Positions 31,838-42,425 of a DNA stretch of 64,000 bases are shown piece after piece. A program made the translations under genes and the position numbers. Origin of the DNA: Naasia sp. SYSU D00057 (GTDB lineage Bacteria; Actinomycetota; Actinomycetes; Actinomycetales; Microbacteriaceae). The stretch's first letter is position 1. The number at the start of each line of letters is the position of its first letter. A model generated the notes under the pieces. It saw nothing but the letters and a program-made list of their open reading frames with translations, was not told the origin of the DNA and searched no databases. Location of the stretch: positions 1 through 64,000 of the forward strand of contig NZ_JAFMSZ010000005.1 of NCBI RefSeq assembly GCF_017916505.1, given 5' to 3'.

Positions 31838-31865
31838 GGCACGACGGAGGGGCCCCGCAGGTTCA
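31838..31865 (-). promoter_or_regulatory. ECF-type promoter of the lipoprotein gene
   Basis: On the minus strand TGAACC (31860-31865) is followed after 16 bp by CGTGCC (31838-31843). The TGA of the -35 box is also the stop codon of the anti-sigma gene. It matches the promoter in front of the sigma gene, TGAACC-N16-CGTGCT. A CCCCGCG/CGCGGGG hairpin follows in the leader. Confidence 0.7.
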
Positions 31866-32570
31866 CCCGGCCGAGGAATTCGCCACTCGCGCACTCAGCA
31901 GCACGTCTCCCGTGCGCGTGGACCGCACCGCGATCGAGGTGATGTCGTCGATGGGGAGGTCAACCGTGCCCGTCGTGTGCACGGTCTCGCCGGGCCCGGC
32001 CTCCCAGCTGGAGACGACCGTCTCCTCCCCGTCCTTCGATGTGACGGTGAGCGCATACCGCCACGGCGGCGGGCTGCCGTACGGGCCGCTCCCGCGGTAC
32101 GAGCAGGTCATCTCGACCCGCGTGCCCCAGTCCTCCGCGACGAGCTCCACGTCGGCCGACAGCGGACTCGACTCGCCGGCGGCCTCGAGGGACACGCCGA
32201 CCGGCTCGAAAGCGGGGCGCAGTGCGCCGGAGAGGACGAGGAGGAGCGCGGCGACGGCCGCGGCGACGGCGGCGCCGATCCCGGCCCACCAGCGCCGCCG
32301 GCGCCGGCCGGTCCGCACCGCGGCGAGCAGCCCCGGCAGCGGATCGGGGGCCGGTTCGGTCGCGGGACGGTCCTCGGCGAGCAGCGCGAGCGCCTCGTCG
32401 GCCGGCACCCGGGCGAGGAGCGGAGGCACGGCGGCGAGCTCGGCCACCGCGGCCGCGCACCGCTCGCAGCCGCGCAGGTGCGTCTCGTACTCGCGCCGTT
32501 CGGCCGACGAGAGCGCACCGAGGACGTAGGCCGCGTCCCAGTCCTCGTACGGGTCGCGCTCCGCAGTCAT
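31863..32570 (-). CDS. Anti-sigma factor with zinc-binding domain
   Basis: A 235-residue membrane protein. The N-terminal zinc-binding anti-sigma (ZAS) motif is His31-x3-Cys35-x2-Cys38 in THLRGCERC, which can sense redox or zinc status. One span lies at about residues 93-116, and the extracytoplasmic domain (about 120 residues) resembles RskA/RslA types. It would hold the partner sigma factor inactive until a signal releases it. The ATG overlaps the sigma stop by 4 nt. Its own stop codon forms part of the next promoter. Confidence 0.88.
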   Translation of the reverse strand: MTAERDPYEDWDAAYVLGALSSAERREYETHLRGCERCAAAVAELAAVPPLLARVPADEALALLAEDRPATEPAPDPLPGLLAAVRTGRRRRRWWAGIGAAVAAAVAALLLVLSGALRPAFEPVGVSLEAAGESSPLSADVELVAEDWGTRVEMTCSYRGSGPYGSPPPWRYALTVTSKDGEETVVSSWEAGPGETVHTTGTVDLPIDDITSIAVRSTRTGDVLLSARVANSSAG

Positions 32571-33073
32571 CCCGTCACCCCCTTCTCCTCGAGGGCGAGG
32601 CGCAGCGCACGAAGCCCGTAGTGCAGCCGCGACTTCACCGTGCCGGCCGGGATGCCGAGCTCGGCCGCCGTCTCGGCGATCGACCGCCCGCCGTAGTAGA
32701 CGTGCGCGACGACCGCCCGGTGCTCCGGCGACAGTGCGGCGAGCGCGTCGGCGATCAGCCAGGAGTCGAGCATGGCGTCGATGCGGTCGGCGTCGGGCTT
32801 CTCCGGCAGCGTCTCGACCGCCAGCTCGTGGCGGTGCCGCGCGCTCCGGCGGTCGTCGATCACGAGATTGCGCGCGACGGTGAAGAGCCAGACCCGGGCC
32901 GACGACGCGGACTGGTCCAGCACCGAGGGGCGCCGCCACGCTCGCAGCAGGGTCTCCTGCACCACGTCCTCCGCCAGAGCCCGGTCGCCGGTCAGGGAGA
33001 CGACGTAGCGCCACAGCGGCCCGGCGTACTCGTCTCGGAGGGCACGAAGCAGCCGGGTCTCGTCGGAATCCAT
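32567..33073 (-). CDS. ECF RNA polymerase sigma factor (SigK/SigL-like)
   Basis: A 168-residue ECF sigma factor. Region 2 contains YVVSLTGDRALAEDVVQETL and VWLFTVARNLVIDDRR. Region 4 contains LSPEHRAVVAHVYYGGRSIA and IPAGTVKSRLHYGLRAL. It directs RNA polymerase to TGAACC-N16/17-CGTGCY promoters, judging from three copies of that motif at its own gene, the lipoprotein gene and DUF2231. This resembles the Mycobacterium SigL consensus as I recall it. GGAGG precedes the ATG. It is co-translated with its anti-sigma factor. Confidence 0.9.
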   Translation of the reverse strand: MDSDETRLLRALRDEYAGPLWRYVVSLTGDRALAEDVVQETLLRAWRRPSVLDQSASSARVWLFTVARNLVIDDRRSARHRHELAVETLPEKPDADRIDAMLDSWLIADALAALSPEHRAVVAHVYYGGRSIAETAAELGIPAGTVKSRLHYGLRALRLALEEKGVTG

Positions 33074-33091
33074 GCCCCTCCTTCCCGGGAG

Positions 33092-33149
33092 AGCACGAGC
33101 CGGGGCGGCCGCAGGTTCAGTGAACCGGAGCCGGGGGCGCCGACGTGCT
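33092..33149. promoter_or_regulatory. Divergent ECF promoters sharing a palindromic -35 region
   Basis: GGTTCA-G-TGAACC (33114-33126) supplies TGAACC on both strands. On the minus strand, 16 bp later, CGTGCT (33092-33097) completes the sigma-gene promoter. On the plus strand, 17 bp later, CGTGCT (33144-33149) completes the DUF2231 promoter, whose start point would fall at the ATG (33156). Both genes would therefore be under the sigma factor itself. Confidence 0.75.
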
Positions 33150-33155
33150 CTGTCC

Positions 33156-33620
33156 ATGGACTTCTCGGTGAACGGCTTACCACTGCACCCCCTCCTCGTG
33201 CACTCGGTGATCGCGCTCGTGCCCCTCACCGCGATCGCGGTCGTGCTCCACGTCCTCTGGCCGGCGGCCCGGCGGCGGCTCGGCGCGGTCACGCCCCTCC
33301 TCGGACTCGCGCTCGCCGTCGCGACGCCGGTCACGGTGCTCGCGGGCCGGGACCTGCGGGCGCAGGTCGGCCCGATCCCGGCGGTGGATCGGCACGCCGC
33401 CCTCGGCGAGACGATGACGTTCTGGGCGGTGGGACTGCTCGCCGTGTCCGCAGCCGCCTACGCCTGGTTCCGCTGGCGAGATCGACTGCGGCTGTCCCGC
33501 AGCACGGTCGTCGTGCTGACCGCGGTGCTTGCGGTGGTCTCCATCGGGGTCTCGATCGGCGCGCTCGCGATGGTGGTCCTCGTGGGCGACTCCGGCGCCC
33601 GGGCGGTCTGGGGCACCTGA
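33156..33620 (+). CDS. DUF2231 membrane protein
   Basis: A 154-residue protein with four membrane spans and the family signature NGLPLHPLLVHSVIALVPL near the N-terminus. DUF2231 proteins are of unknown function and sometimes occur with redox or heme-linked systems. The ATG lies 7 nt after an ECF -10 box and no Shine-Dalgarno sequence is seen, so the mRNA is probably leaderless and under the adjacent sigma factor. Confidence 0.85.
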   Translation: MDFSVNGLPLHPLLVHSVIALVPLTAIAVVLHVLWPAARRRLGAVTPLLGLALAVATPVTVLAGRDLRAQVGPIPAVDRHAALGETMTFWAVGLLAVSAAAYAWFRWRDRLRLSRSTVVVLTAVLAVVSIGVSIGALAMVVLVGDSGARAVWGT

Positions 33621-33626
33621 CGCGCC

Positions 33627-33663
33627 GTTGCACTCTGCGCGACACAGTGCAAGACTGCACTCT

Positions 33664-33680
<17 letters not shown>
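33627..33680. promoter_or_regulatory. Tandem TetR operators overlapping the tetR start
   Basis: Two copies of TGCACT-N11-AGTGCA occur: TTGCACT (33628-33634) with AGTGCAA (33646-33652), then TGCACT (33656-33661) with AGTGCA (33673-33678). The second copy spans the GTG start codon at 33664. The arrangement implies tight autorepression and control of the downstream efflux gene. Confidence 0.75.
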
Positions 33681-35969
<2,289 letters not shown>

Positions 35970-35983
35970 TCGCTCAACCTCGG

Positions 35984-36031
35984 GATCGAGGAGCCGCCGC
36001 AGGCGACGCCCGCTTCGCGGGCTCCTCGATC
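35984..36031. terminator. Two-tier hairpin between convergent exporter and SulP genes
   Basis: GATCGAGGAGCC (35984-35995) pairs perfectly with GGCTCCTCGATC (36020-36031). Inside it CCCGC (36009-36013) pairs with GCGGG (36017-36021) around TTC. It probably acts as a terminator for both strands. No T-tract is present. Confidence 0.6.
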
Positions 36032-36050
36032 ACCGGGGTGGTCGGAAGGG

Positions 36051-37637
36051 TCAGGCGGCGCCGCCGAGCCGGCCCGCGAGGCGCTCGTGCATGCGGGTGC
36101 TCGCCTCATTGAGCCCGGTGATCTCGGCGCGCTTGCCGTGCTGGGCGTACTTCCAGGTGATCGCGTCGAGGGCGGCGACGGTCGAGGCGTCCCAGATGTG
36201 CGAGCGGCTCATGTCGATCACGACGCGCTCCGGGTCCTCCGAATAGGAGAACTGGGTGGTCAGGTCGTTGCTTGAGGCGAAGAACAGCTCCCCGTCCACC
36301 GTGTAGTGCGCGACGGGCTCACCGTCCTCGGTGCGCAGGCTCCGCGCGACGGTCGCGAAGTGCGCCACACGCCGTACGAACGCCACCATCGCGGTCAGCA
36401 CGCCGGCGATCACGCCGACCGCCAGGTTGTTGGTGGCGACGACGACAGCCACCGTCACCACGAGCACCGTCGTCTCGCTCTTCGGCATGCGACGGAGCGT
36501 CGACCAGCGCACGCTGTGCCAGTCGAAGGTGCCGACCGAGACCATGATCATGACGGCGACGAGCGCCGCCATCGGGATGATCCCCACCACGTCCCCGAGC
36601 ACCACGACCAGGATCAGTAGGAACACCCCTGCGAGGAAGGTCGAGATGCGCGTGCGCGCGCCGGACGCCTTCACGTTGATCATCGTCTGGCCGATCATCG
36701 CGCAGCCGCCCATGCCGCCGAACAGGCCGGACAGGACGTTGGAGACGCCCTGGCCCCACGCCTCCCGCGTCTTCCGGGAGGGGGTGTCGGTGTTGTCGTC
36801 GACGAGCTTCGCGGTCATCAGCGACTCGAGCAGTCCGACCAGCGCCATCGCGAGCGCGTACGGGCCGATCTTCGCGACCGTGTCCCAGGTCAGCGGCACC
36901 TGCGGGAGGAAGAACTCCGGCAGGCTGCTCGGCAGCTCGCCCTGATCGCCGACGGTGGGAACCGCGATCGAGGCGCTCACCGTCAGCGTGGTGAGCAGCA
37001 CGATCGCGACCAGCGGGGCGGGCACGACGCGGGTCACCCTCGGCAGGAGGACCAGGATGAGGATCCCCGCCGCGGTGAGCGGATAGACGAGCCACGGGAC
37101 GCCGACCAGGTGAGGCAGCTGGGCGAGGAAGATCAGGATGGCGAGCGAGTTCACGAAGCCGACCATCACGCTGCGCGGGATGAACCGCATGAGGCGAGCC
37201 ACTCCGAGCATGGCGAGCGCGACCTGCAGGATGCCGGCGAGGATCACGGTCGCGAAGAAGTAGTCGAGCCCGTAGTCCCGGGCGACCGGGGCGATGACGA
37301 GCGCGACCGCGCCCGTCGCCGCCGAGATCATGGCCGGGCGCCCTCCGAGCACCGCGATCGAGACGGCCATGATGAACGACGAGAACAGCCCGACCTGGGG
37401 ATCGACGCCCGCGATGATCGAGAACGAGATCGCTTCGGGGATGAGGGCCAGCGCGACGACGAGTCCGGCGAGCACTTCCCGGGTGAGGACGCGGGGACTG
37501 CGCAGCGCGCCCAGGACGGACGGGCGGGCAAGGTCGGCGGCGGGCGTGACGGGAGGCATGCGGAAGCTCCGGGAGAGGGGCAGGACCGGCGCATCCTTGC
37601 GCGCGAGGGAACGCTCGCGGGACGGAAGAAGGGCCAC
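36051..37637 (-). CDS. SulP-family anion transporter with STAS domain
   Basis: A 528-residue SLC26/SulP transporter. The transmembrane core starts at GLVVALALIPEAISFSIIAG, with GGMGGCAMIGQTMINVKASG in the middle. A C-terminal STAS domain (about 430-520) contains VVIDMSRSHIWDASTVAALD. Substrates in the family are sulfate, bicarbonate or dicarboxylates; none can be chosen here. The GTG start has GGGAGG at 5-nt spacing; an ATG 26 codons in (37559) is the alternative. It converges with the MFS gene. Confidence 0.9.
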   Translation of the reverse strand: MALLPSRERSLARKDAPVLPLSRSFRMPPVTPAADLARPSVLGALRSPRVLTREVLAGLVVALALIPEAISFSIIAGVDPQVGLFSSFIMAVSIAVLGGRPAMISAATGAVALVIAPVARDYGLDYFFATVILAGILQVALAMLGVARLMRFIPRSVMVGFVNSLAILIFLAQLPHLVGVPWLVYPLTAAGILILVLLPRVTRVVPAPLVAIVLLTTLTVSASIAVPTVGDQGELPSSLPEFFLPQVPLTWDTVAKIGPYALAMALVGLLESLMTAKLVDDNTDTPSRKTREAWGQGVSNVLSGLFGGMGGCAMIGQTMINVKASGARTRISTFLAGVFLLILVVVLGDVVGIIPMAALVAVMIMVSVGTFDWHSVRWSTLRRMPKSETTVLVVTVAVVVATNNLAVGVIAGVLTAMVAFVRRVAHFATVARSLRTEDGEPVAHYTVDGELFFASSNDLTTQFSYSEDPERVVIDMSRSHIWDASTVAALDAITWKYAQHGKRAEITGLNEASTRMHERLAGRLGGAA

Positions 37638-37683
37638 CGGAGCCTCCCGATCCTACCCGCGGGAGACGGAAGGGAGGCCCGCG

Positions 37684-38940
37684 TCAGGCCGGGACGGTCT
37701 CTCGCTCGACAGCGGCAACGCGGGCCAGCTCCCGCTGGACGAGCTTCGCCAGGTCGCGCAGGACGCGTGCCGTCTCCGGGTCGGCCGGCCGGGCGGCGTC
37801 GTCGAGCACGCAGAGCGCGCCGATGCGGTAGCCGTCCGGTGACTCCACCGGGAAGCCGGCGTAGAAGCGGGCGCCCTGCTCCAGGTGGGGGAAGCCGGCG
37901 AAGCGGGGATCGAGCAGCGCGTCCGGCACGATCAGGGCCCCCGAGCTGCCGATCGTGCGTGCGCAGAAGGACAGCGCGCGGTCGATCTCGCCTCGCCGGC
38001 CGGCGCCGTCCTGAGCCAGCTGCCACTGGACGTTCCGGTCGATGACCGTGATGGCGGCATACGAGGTGCCGAGCAGCGTTCGCGCGAGAGCGGTGATGCG
38101 CTGCAGGGCCGGGTCGTCGGACAGGCCTGCGGCGCGGATCCGGTCGACGGCGCGCTGGCGGGCGCCCTCCTCATCCGGTCGGTCGCGCAGCCGGCGCGCG
38201 CTGGTCGCGTGGTCCGCCGGCGCCACGCCCGGCAGTGCCTCCGCAACGGAAGGGGCGAGGACGCGGGCCCATTCCTCGTACATCTCGGGACAGCCGCCGT
38301 TGCGGTCCGGCGACGGCAGGGCGGGGTCAGGGAGCTCGACGTAGGAGGTCCGCGCGTACTGCAGGCAGAGGAGGCGCGTGACGCGGTTCATCCGACGGCC
38401 GTGCACGTCGACGAGCCGGCCGAAAGGGCCGTCGACGCCCTTCAGCGCGGAGACCGGGTGCACGCCGGCCACCACGACCCGCGTTCCGGACGCGGTGCTC
38501 GCGACGAGCAGGCGGAGCAGCGAGCTCATCAGCTCCTCCCAGTCGGCGAGGGGCACGAGTCGCAGGACGTCCTCATAGCCGACGGTGACGACGACCGCGT
38601 CGTAGCGCCAGAGCCGCACGTCGGCGAGGGTGCGTCCGACGGCCGCGACGGGAAGGCTCGTGCGGGCCAGGAGGTCGACGTCCGCGCCTCGGCCGGTGAG
38701 CCCGGAGAGCGCACGGGCGAGCTGCCCGGCGAGAGCCAGGTCGAGGCTCCGGACTCCGAAGCCGACCGCCGGGCCGCTGCCGAGCAGGAGCACGCGATCC
38801 GGGTCGGGACCGGACGCGAAGGCCGACGTGCCGTCGACCGGGCGGGGCAGTGCCGACCGCGTCCTCCGCCCCCGTGAGCGCCACGGCGCGAGCGCGGGGG
38901 CGAGCAGAGCGGCCAGGGGCGCCCGCGGAACGCTCGACAT
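37684..38940 (-). CDS. Fusion of a degenerate SGNH-hydrolase-like domain and a GAF domain
   Basis: A 418-residue two-domain protein. Residues about 48-235 follow the SGNH/GDSL fold (VLLLGSGPAVGFGV, VVVTVGYEDVL, VVVAGVHPV). Where active enzymes have an Asp-x-x-His near the end of the domain, this one reads NGGCPEMYEEWARVL, so the catalytic His appears lost. Residues about 265-410 are a GAF domain (SYAAITVIDRNVQWQLAQDG, then GFPVESPDGYRIGALCVLDD). It is probably a sensory or binding protein rather than an esterase. GGGAGGGGGAT precedes the ATG. It is divergent from a two-component cluster. Confidence 0.78.
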   Translation of the reverse strand: MSSVPRAPLAALLAPALAPWRSRGRRTRSALPRPVDGTSAFASGPDPDRVLLLGSGPAVGFGVRSLDLALAGQLARALSGLTGRGADVDLLARTSLPVAAVGRTLADVRLWRYDAVVVTVGYEDVLRLVPLADWEELMSSLLRLLVASTASGTRVVVAGVHPVSALKGVDGPFGRLVDVHGRRMNRVTRLLCLQYARTSYVELPDPALPSPDRNGGCPEMYEEWARVLAPSVAEALPGVAPADHATSARRLRDRPDEEGARQRAVDRIRAAGLSDDPALQRITALARTLLGTSYAAITVIDRNVQWQLAQDGAGRRGEIDRALSFCARTIGSSGALIVPDALLDPRFAGFPHLEQGARFYAGFPVESPDGYRIGALCVLDDAARPADPETARVLRDLAKLVQRELARVAAVERETVPA

Positions 38941-39163
38941 GATCCCCCTCCCGGCATGCGGCTCGACGTGCGGCTATCGAAGCGGCCGCTCCGGCGATAC
39001 TCCGTTGCGCACCGGGGGACAGCAAGCGGGCCCCGGGTGTGCGGGTTCGGATAGCGAACATGGCGGTGAACCGCGCGGCGGCGGAACCCGTGCGCACGCT
39101 CGGGTTACCTTTTCCTGTCCTCGCATCCGTCGGTGGTCGGGGTACAGCAGAGGGGGAACGGTC

Positions 39164-39526
39164 ATGGACGCGGTGCTCATCGCCGACGACGATCTGCTCC
39201 TGCGCATGGTCCTCCGCACCGCTCTCGAGCGGCGCGGATTCGCCGTGGAGGAGGCGGCCGACGGCGACGCCATGCTCCGGCTCCTCGGGTCCCGGCGGTA
39301 CTCGCTGTGCCTCATGGACGCCGGGATGCCAGGGCCGGCTCTCGAGGACCGCTGCGAGTGGCTGCGCACGACCGCCCCGGACCTGCCGGTCGTGATGCTC
39401 ACCGGCCAGGCGGACGTCCCGTGCCGCACCCAGTGCCCCGACATGCGCTACGCGAGCAAGCCGATCGACCTCGGCGCCCTCGACGCGCTGCTCGCCGATG
39501 CCGGCCTCATCGGAGGCCAGGGGTGA
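39164..39526 (+). CDS. Stand-alone response-regulator receiver domain
   Basis: A 120-residue CheY-like receiver with the acidic pair Asp8-Asp9, phospho-acceptor Asp52 in LCLMDAGMPG, Thr in VVMLTGQ, and Lys in YASKPID. No output domain is present, so it probably acts in a phosphorelay with the hybrid kinase encoded next, whose GTG overlaps this stop (GTGA). The ATG follows AGGGGGA. Confidence 0.88.
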   Translation: MDAVLIADDDLLLRMVLRTALERRGFAVEEAADGDAMLRLLGSRRYSLCLMDAGMPGPALEDRCEWLRTTAPDLPVVMLTGQADVPCRTQCPDMRYASKPIDLGALDALLADAGLIGGQG

Positions 39527-41784
39527 AGGCGGCGCAGCTCTCCGCCGCGCCCGCCGCCGAGCTGGCCGCACGCGCAGCGCGCCTGCTCGGCGCCGCAGCG
39601 TGGTCCTATGACGCGGACTCCGGGATCTTCCGCACCTCCGGGTCGTTCACGACGGTCTTCGGCGAGGGTGACGAGTCCGCGGCCGTCCTGTCCGAGACGC
39701 TCGCGCTCCTTCCCGAACCGCAGCGGTCCGTGCTGCGGCTGTCCCTCGAGCACTGCCTGAGCACGGGCGAGCCGTTCGACTTCACGACCGCCCTCGGCGG
39801 TCCCACCGGACGGGAGCGGCAGGTCCGCTACGTCGGCGAGGCGGTCCGGGACGAGGACGGCGAGGTGACGGGAGCCGCCGGCGCGGTGCACGACGTCACG
39901 CCGATCCTCGCGCAGGCCTCGAGCCGGGACATCCTGGAGGAGCACGTCCGCTCCCGTCTCGACCAGATGCCGACGGGCATGGCCTTCCTCGGCCCGGACT
40001 GGCGCTTCACCTACATCAACGAGAGCGCGCAGCGCTATCTGCAGCGCCCGGGCGCGGTGCTCCTCGGCGGCGTGCTCTGGGAGCTCTTCCCCGAGATCGA
40101 GGGCACGGCGTTCGGCATCGCGTACCGCCGGGCGATGGAGGACCGGGTCGTGGCCTCGGTGCGGGGCTACTTCGCGCCGATCGCGATGTGGTTCCTCGTC
40201 ACCGCGTATCCGGTGGGCGAGGGCATCGGCTTCCACGTGCAGGACGTGACCGACGACCAGCGGAACGTGGAACGCCTCGAGGAGTCCGCCGGCCGGCTCC
40301 GCGCCCAGGCGGCGCTGCTCGATGCGGCCCGGGACGCGATGCACGTGCGCACGCTCGAGGGCGAAATCCTCTACTGGAACGCCGGCGCCGAGCGCGTGTA
40401 CGGGTGGGCTGCCGAGAGCATGGTCGGACGGACGGTGTGCGGCCTCGTCGCGGCGGACCGCAGCGCGTACGACGCCGCGATGGAGACGACCCTCCGGACC
40501 GGGCACTGGAGCGGCGAGCTCGCGATGCGCACGCGGGACGGGCGCACGATCCTCGTCGACTGCCGCTGGCAGCTCACGAGCGCGGAGGACGGGCACGTGA
40601 GCGCCGTCTTCGCCGTCGAGTCGGACATCACCGAGATGCGGCACGCCGAGCAGGAGCGCTACCGGGCCCAGCGGATGGAGAGCCTGGGGGTGCTCGCCGG
40701 CGGCATCGCCCACGACCTCAACAACGTTCTGACGCCGGTCCTCCTCTCGGCCCAGCTGCTCGGGGACAGCGTCCGCGATCCGCAGGAGGTCGAGCTGCTC
40801 GGGTCCATCGAGGCCGGCGCGCGCCGCGGTGCCGACCTCATCCGGCAGGTGCTGCTGTTCGCGCGCGGCGAGGAGGCCGAGCGTCGCGTCCTCGACGTCG
40901 ACAGCCTGCTCGCCGAGCTCGCCGACTTCTGCCGGAAGACCGCGCCGAGGAGCATCGACGTCGAGTTCCTCGCGCCGAGCCGCCCACTGCGCGTCACCGC
41001 CGATCGCACCCAGCTGATGCAGGTCCTCGTCAACCTGGTGACGAACGCGGTCGACGCGATGCCGGGCGGTGGAGCGCTGACCATCGGCGCCGCGCCGGTG
41101 GACGGCGGGCGGGGCCGGGTGGGCTTCACCGTCGAGGACACGGGCCACGGGATGGACGCCGAGGTCTGCGGGCGCATCTTCGAGCCGTTCTACTCGACGA
41201 AGGGACCGGGACGGGGGACTGGACTGGGCCTCCCCACGTCCCTCGCCATAGCCCGGCGTCACGACGGCGGAATCGACGTCGTGAGCGCCCCGGGCCGCGG
41301 CTCGCGGTTCACGCTGTGGCTGCCCGCGGCGGACGCCCCGGCGGACTCCGGCGAGGGGATCCGTCCCACTCCGCAGGAGGCGCCGGCGGGAGCGGGGCTT
41401 CTGGTCCTCGTCGTCGACGACGAGGAGCCGGTCCGCGACGCCGTTCGCCGGGTGCTCGAGACCCACGGCTATCGCACGGTCGAGGCGGCCGACGGCCGCG
41501 CGGGGCTCGAGCTCCTCGAGCGGTGCGAGGCGAGCGGCGACCCCGTGGCGGCGGTCGTGATCGACCTGATGATGCCCGTGCTCGGAGGGGCGAACACGCT
41601 CGACCGGATCCGCTCGGAACGGCCCGAGCTCCCCGTCATCCTGACCAGCGGCTTCGATCCGAGCGCCGGGAACGAGAGCCGCCCGGCGGACGCGGCGGTC
41701 CGATTCCTCCGGAAGCCGTTCGCCGAGGCGGAGCTGCTCGGTCTGCTGGGCGAGCTGCGCTCGCGGAGGAGGGTCCTGCTGTGA
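39523..41784 (+). CDS. PAS-domain hybrid histidine kinase with C-terminal receiver
   Basis: A 753-residue soluble kinase without membrane spans. It has an N-terminal PAS-like region (about 20-130), a second PAS (about 145-250, TGMAFLGPDWRFTYINESAQ), and a third PAS (about 260-385, ILYWNAGAERVYGWAAESMV). The DHp domain carries His397 in GGIAHDLNN. The ATPase domain has VNLVTNAVDAMPGGG, DTGHGMD and GTGLGLPTS. The receiver (about 630-750) has Asp681 in VVIDLMMPV. It likely senses a cytoplasmic redox, light or small-molecule cue. It is coupled to the receivers on both sides. Confidence 0.92.
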   Translation: MKAAQLSAAPAAELAARAARLLGAAAWSYDADSGIFRTSGSFTTVFGEGDESAAVLSETLALLPEPQRSVLRLSLEHCLSTGEPFDFTTALGGPTGRERQVRYVGEAVRDEDGEVTGAAGAVHDVTPILAQASSRDILEEHVRSRLDQMPTGMAFLGPDWRFTYINESAQRYLQRPGAVLLGGVLWELFPEIEGTAFGIAYRRAMEDRVVASVRGYFAPIAMWFLVTAYPVGEGIGFHVQDVTDDQRNVERLEESAGRLRAQAALLDAARDAMHVRTLEGEILYWNAGAERVYGWAAESMVGRTVCGLVAADRSAYDAAMETTLRTGHWSGELAMRTRDGRTILVDCRWQLTSAEDGHVSAVFAVESDITEMRHAEQERYRAQRMESLGVLAGGIAHDLNNVLTPVLLSAQLLGDSVRDPQEVELLGSIEAGARRGADLIRQVLLFARGEEAERRVLDVDSLLAELADFCRKTAPRSIDVEFLAPSRPLRVTADRTQLMQVLVNLVTNAVDAMPGGGALTIGAAPVDGGRGRVGFTVEDTGHGMDAEVCGRIFEPFYSTKGPGRGTGLGLPTSLAIARRHDGGIDVVSAPGRGSRFTLWLPAADAPADSGEGIRPTPQEAPAGAGLLVLVVDDEEPVRDAVRRVLETHGYRTVEAADGRAGLELLERCEASGDPVAAVVIDLMMPVLGGANTLDRIRSERPELPVILTSGFDPSAGNESRPADAAVRFLRKPFAEAELLGLLGELRSRRRVLL

Positions 41785-42425
41785 CGGCCGGCTCCATCCG
41801 GGTCGTCGTGGCCGACGACGATCCGTTCACCGTGTCCCTCGTCGCCGGCGGACTCGAGGCACAGGGATTCAGCGTGCACACCGCGGCGACGGTCGAGCAG
41901 GCGTGGGAGCTGGTCGTGGCGGAGGAGCCGCACGCCCTCATCAGCGACCTCGACTTCGGGGGCGGGGTGTCCGCGGCCCCGCTGCTCGCTCGTGCGGCCG
42001 CCGACTATCCGTGGATGGGGCTCGTCGTCCTCACCGCGCACCGGTCGCCGGAGCTCGCCGTGGACGCTCCCGGTGACATCCCCGCGGGCGCCGTCTACCT
42101 CGTGAAGTCCACCCTCCGGCGGGTCGAGGACCTCGGCGACGCTGTGCGGCGCTCGATCTCGGGTGATCCCGTCCCGGACGGCACGGCAGCGGCGGAGGAC
42201 ACCCCGACCGTGCTCCTCACGCAGGGGCAGGCCGAGGTGCTGCGCATGCTCGCCGCCGGCGCGTCCACCCGGGCGGTCGCCGAGCACCGCGGCACGACCG
42301 TGCGCGCCGCCGAGACGATGCTCACGCGCCTCTACGCGGCGCTCGGGCTCGAGGTCACCGAGCAGTCGAACCCGCGCATCGACGCGGTCCGCCTCTGGCA
42401 GCAGGGCCGTGTCGGCGTCCGCTGA
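41781..42425 (+). CDS. Response regulator with LuxR-type HTH
   Basis: A 214-residue regulator. The receiver (about 6-120) has the acidic residues ADDDPF, phospho-acceptor Asp56 in LISDLDFG, and Lys in YLVKST. The C-terminal HTH (about 148-195) reads LTQGQAEVLRMLAAGASTRA, then GTTVRAAETMLTRLYAAL, a LuxR/FixJ-like DNA-binding domain. It is the probable output of the phosphorelay. Its GTG overlaps the kinase stop by 4 nt. Confidence 0.87.
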   Translation: MTAGSIRVVVADDDPFTVSLVAGGLEAQGFSVHTAATVEQAWELVVAEEPHALISDLDFGGGVSAAPLLARAAADYPWMGLVVLTAHRSPELAVDAPGDIPAGAVYLVKSTLRRVEDLGDAVRRSISGDPVPDGTAAAEDTPTVLLTQGQAEVLRMLAAGASTRAVAEHRGTTVRAAETMLTRLYAALGLEVTEQSNPRIDAVRLWQQGRVGVR

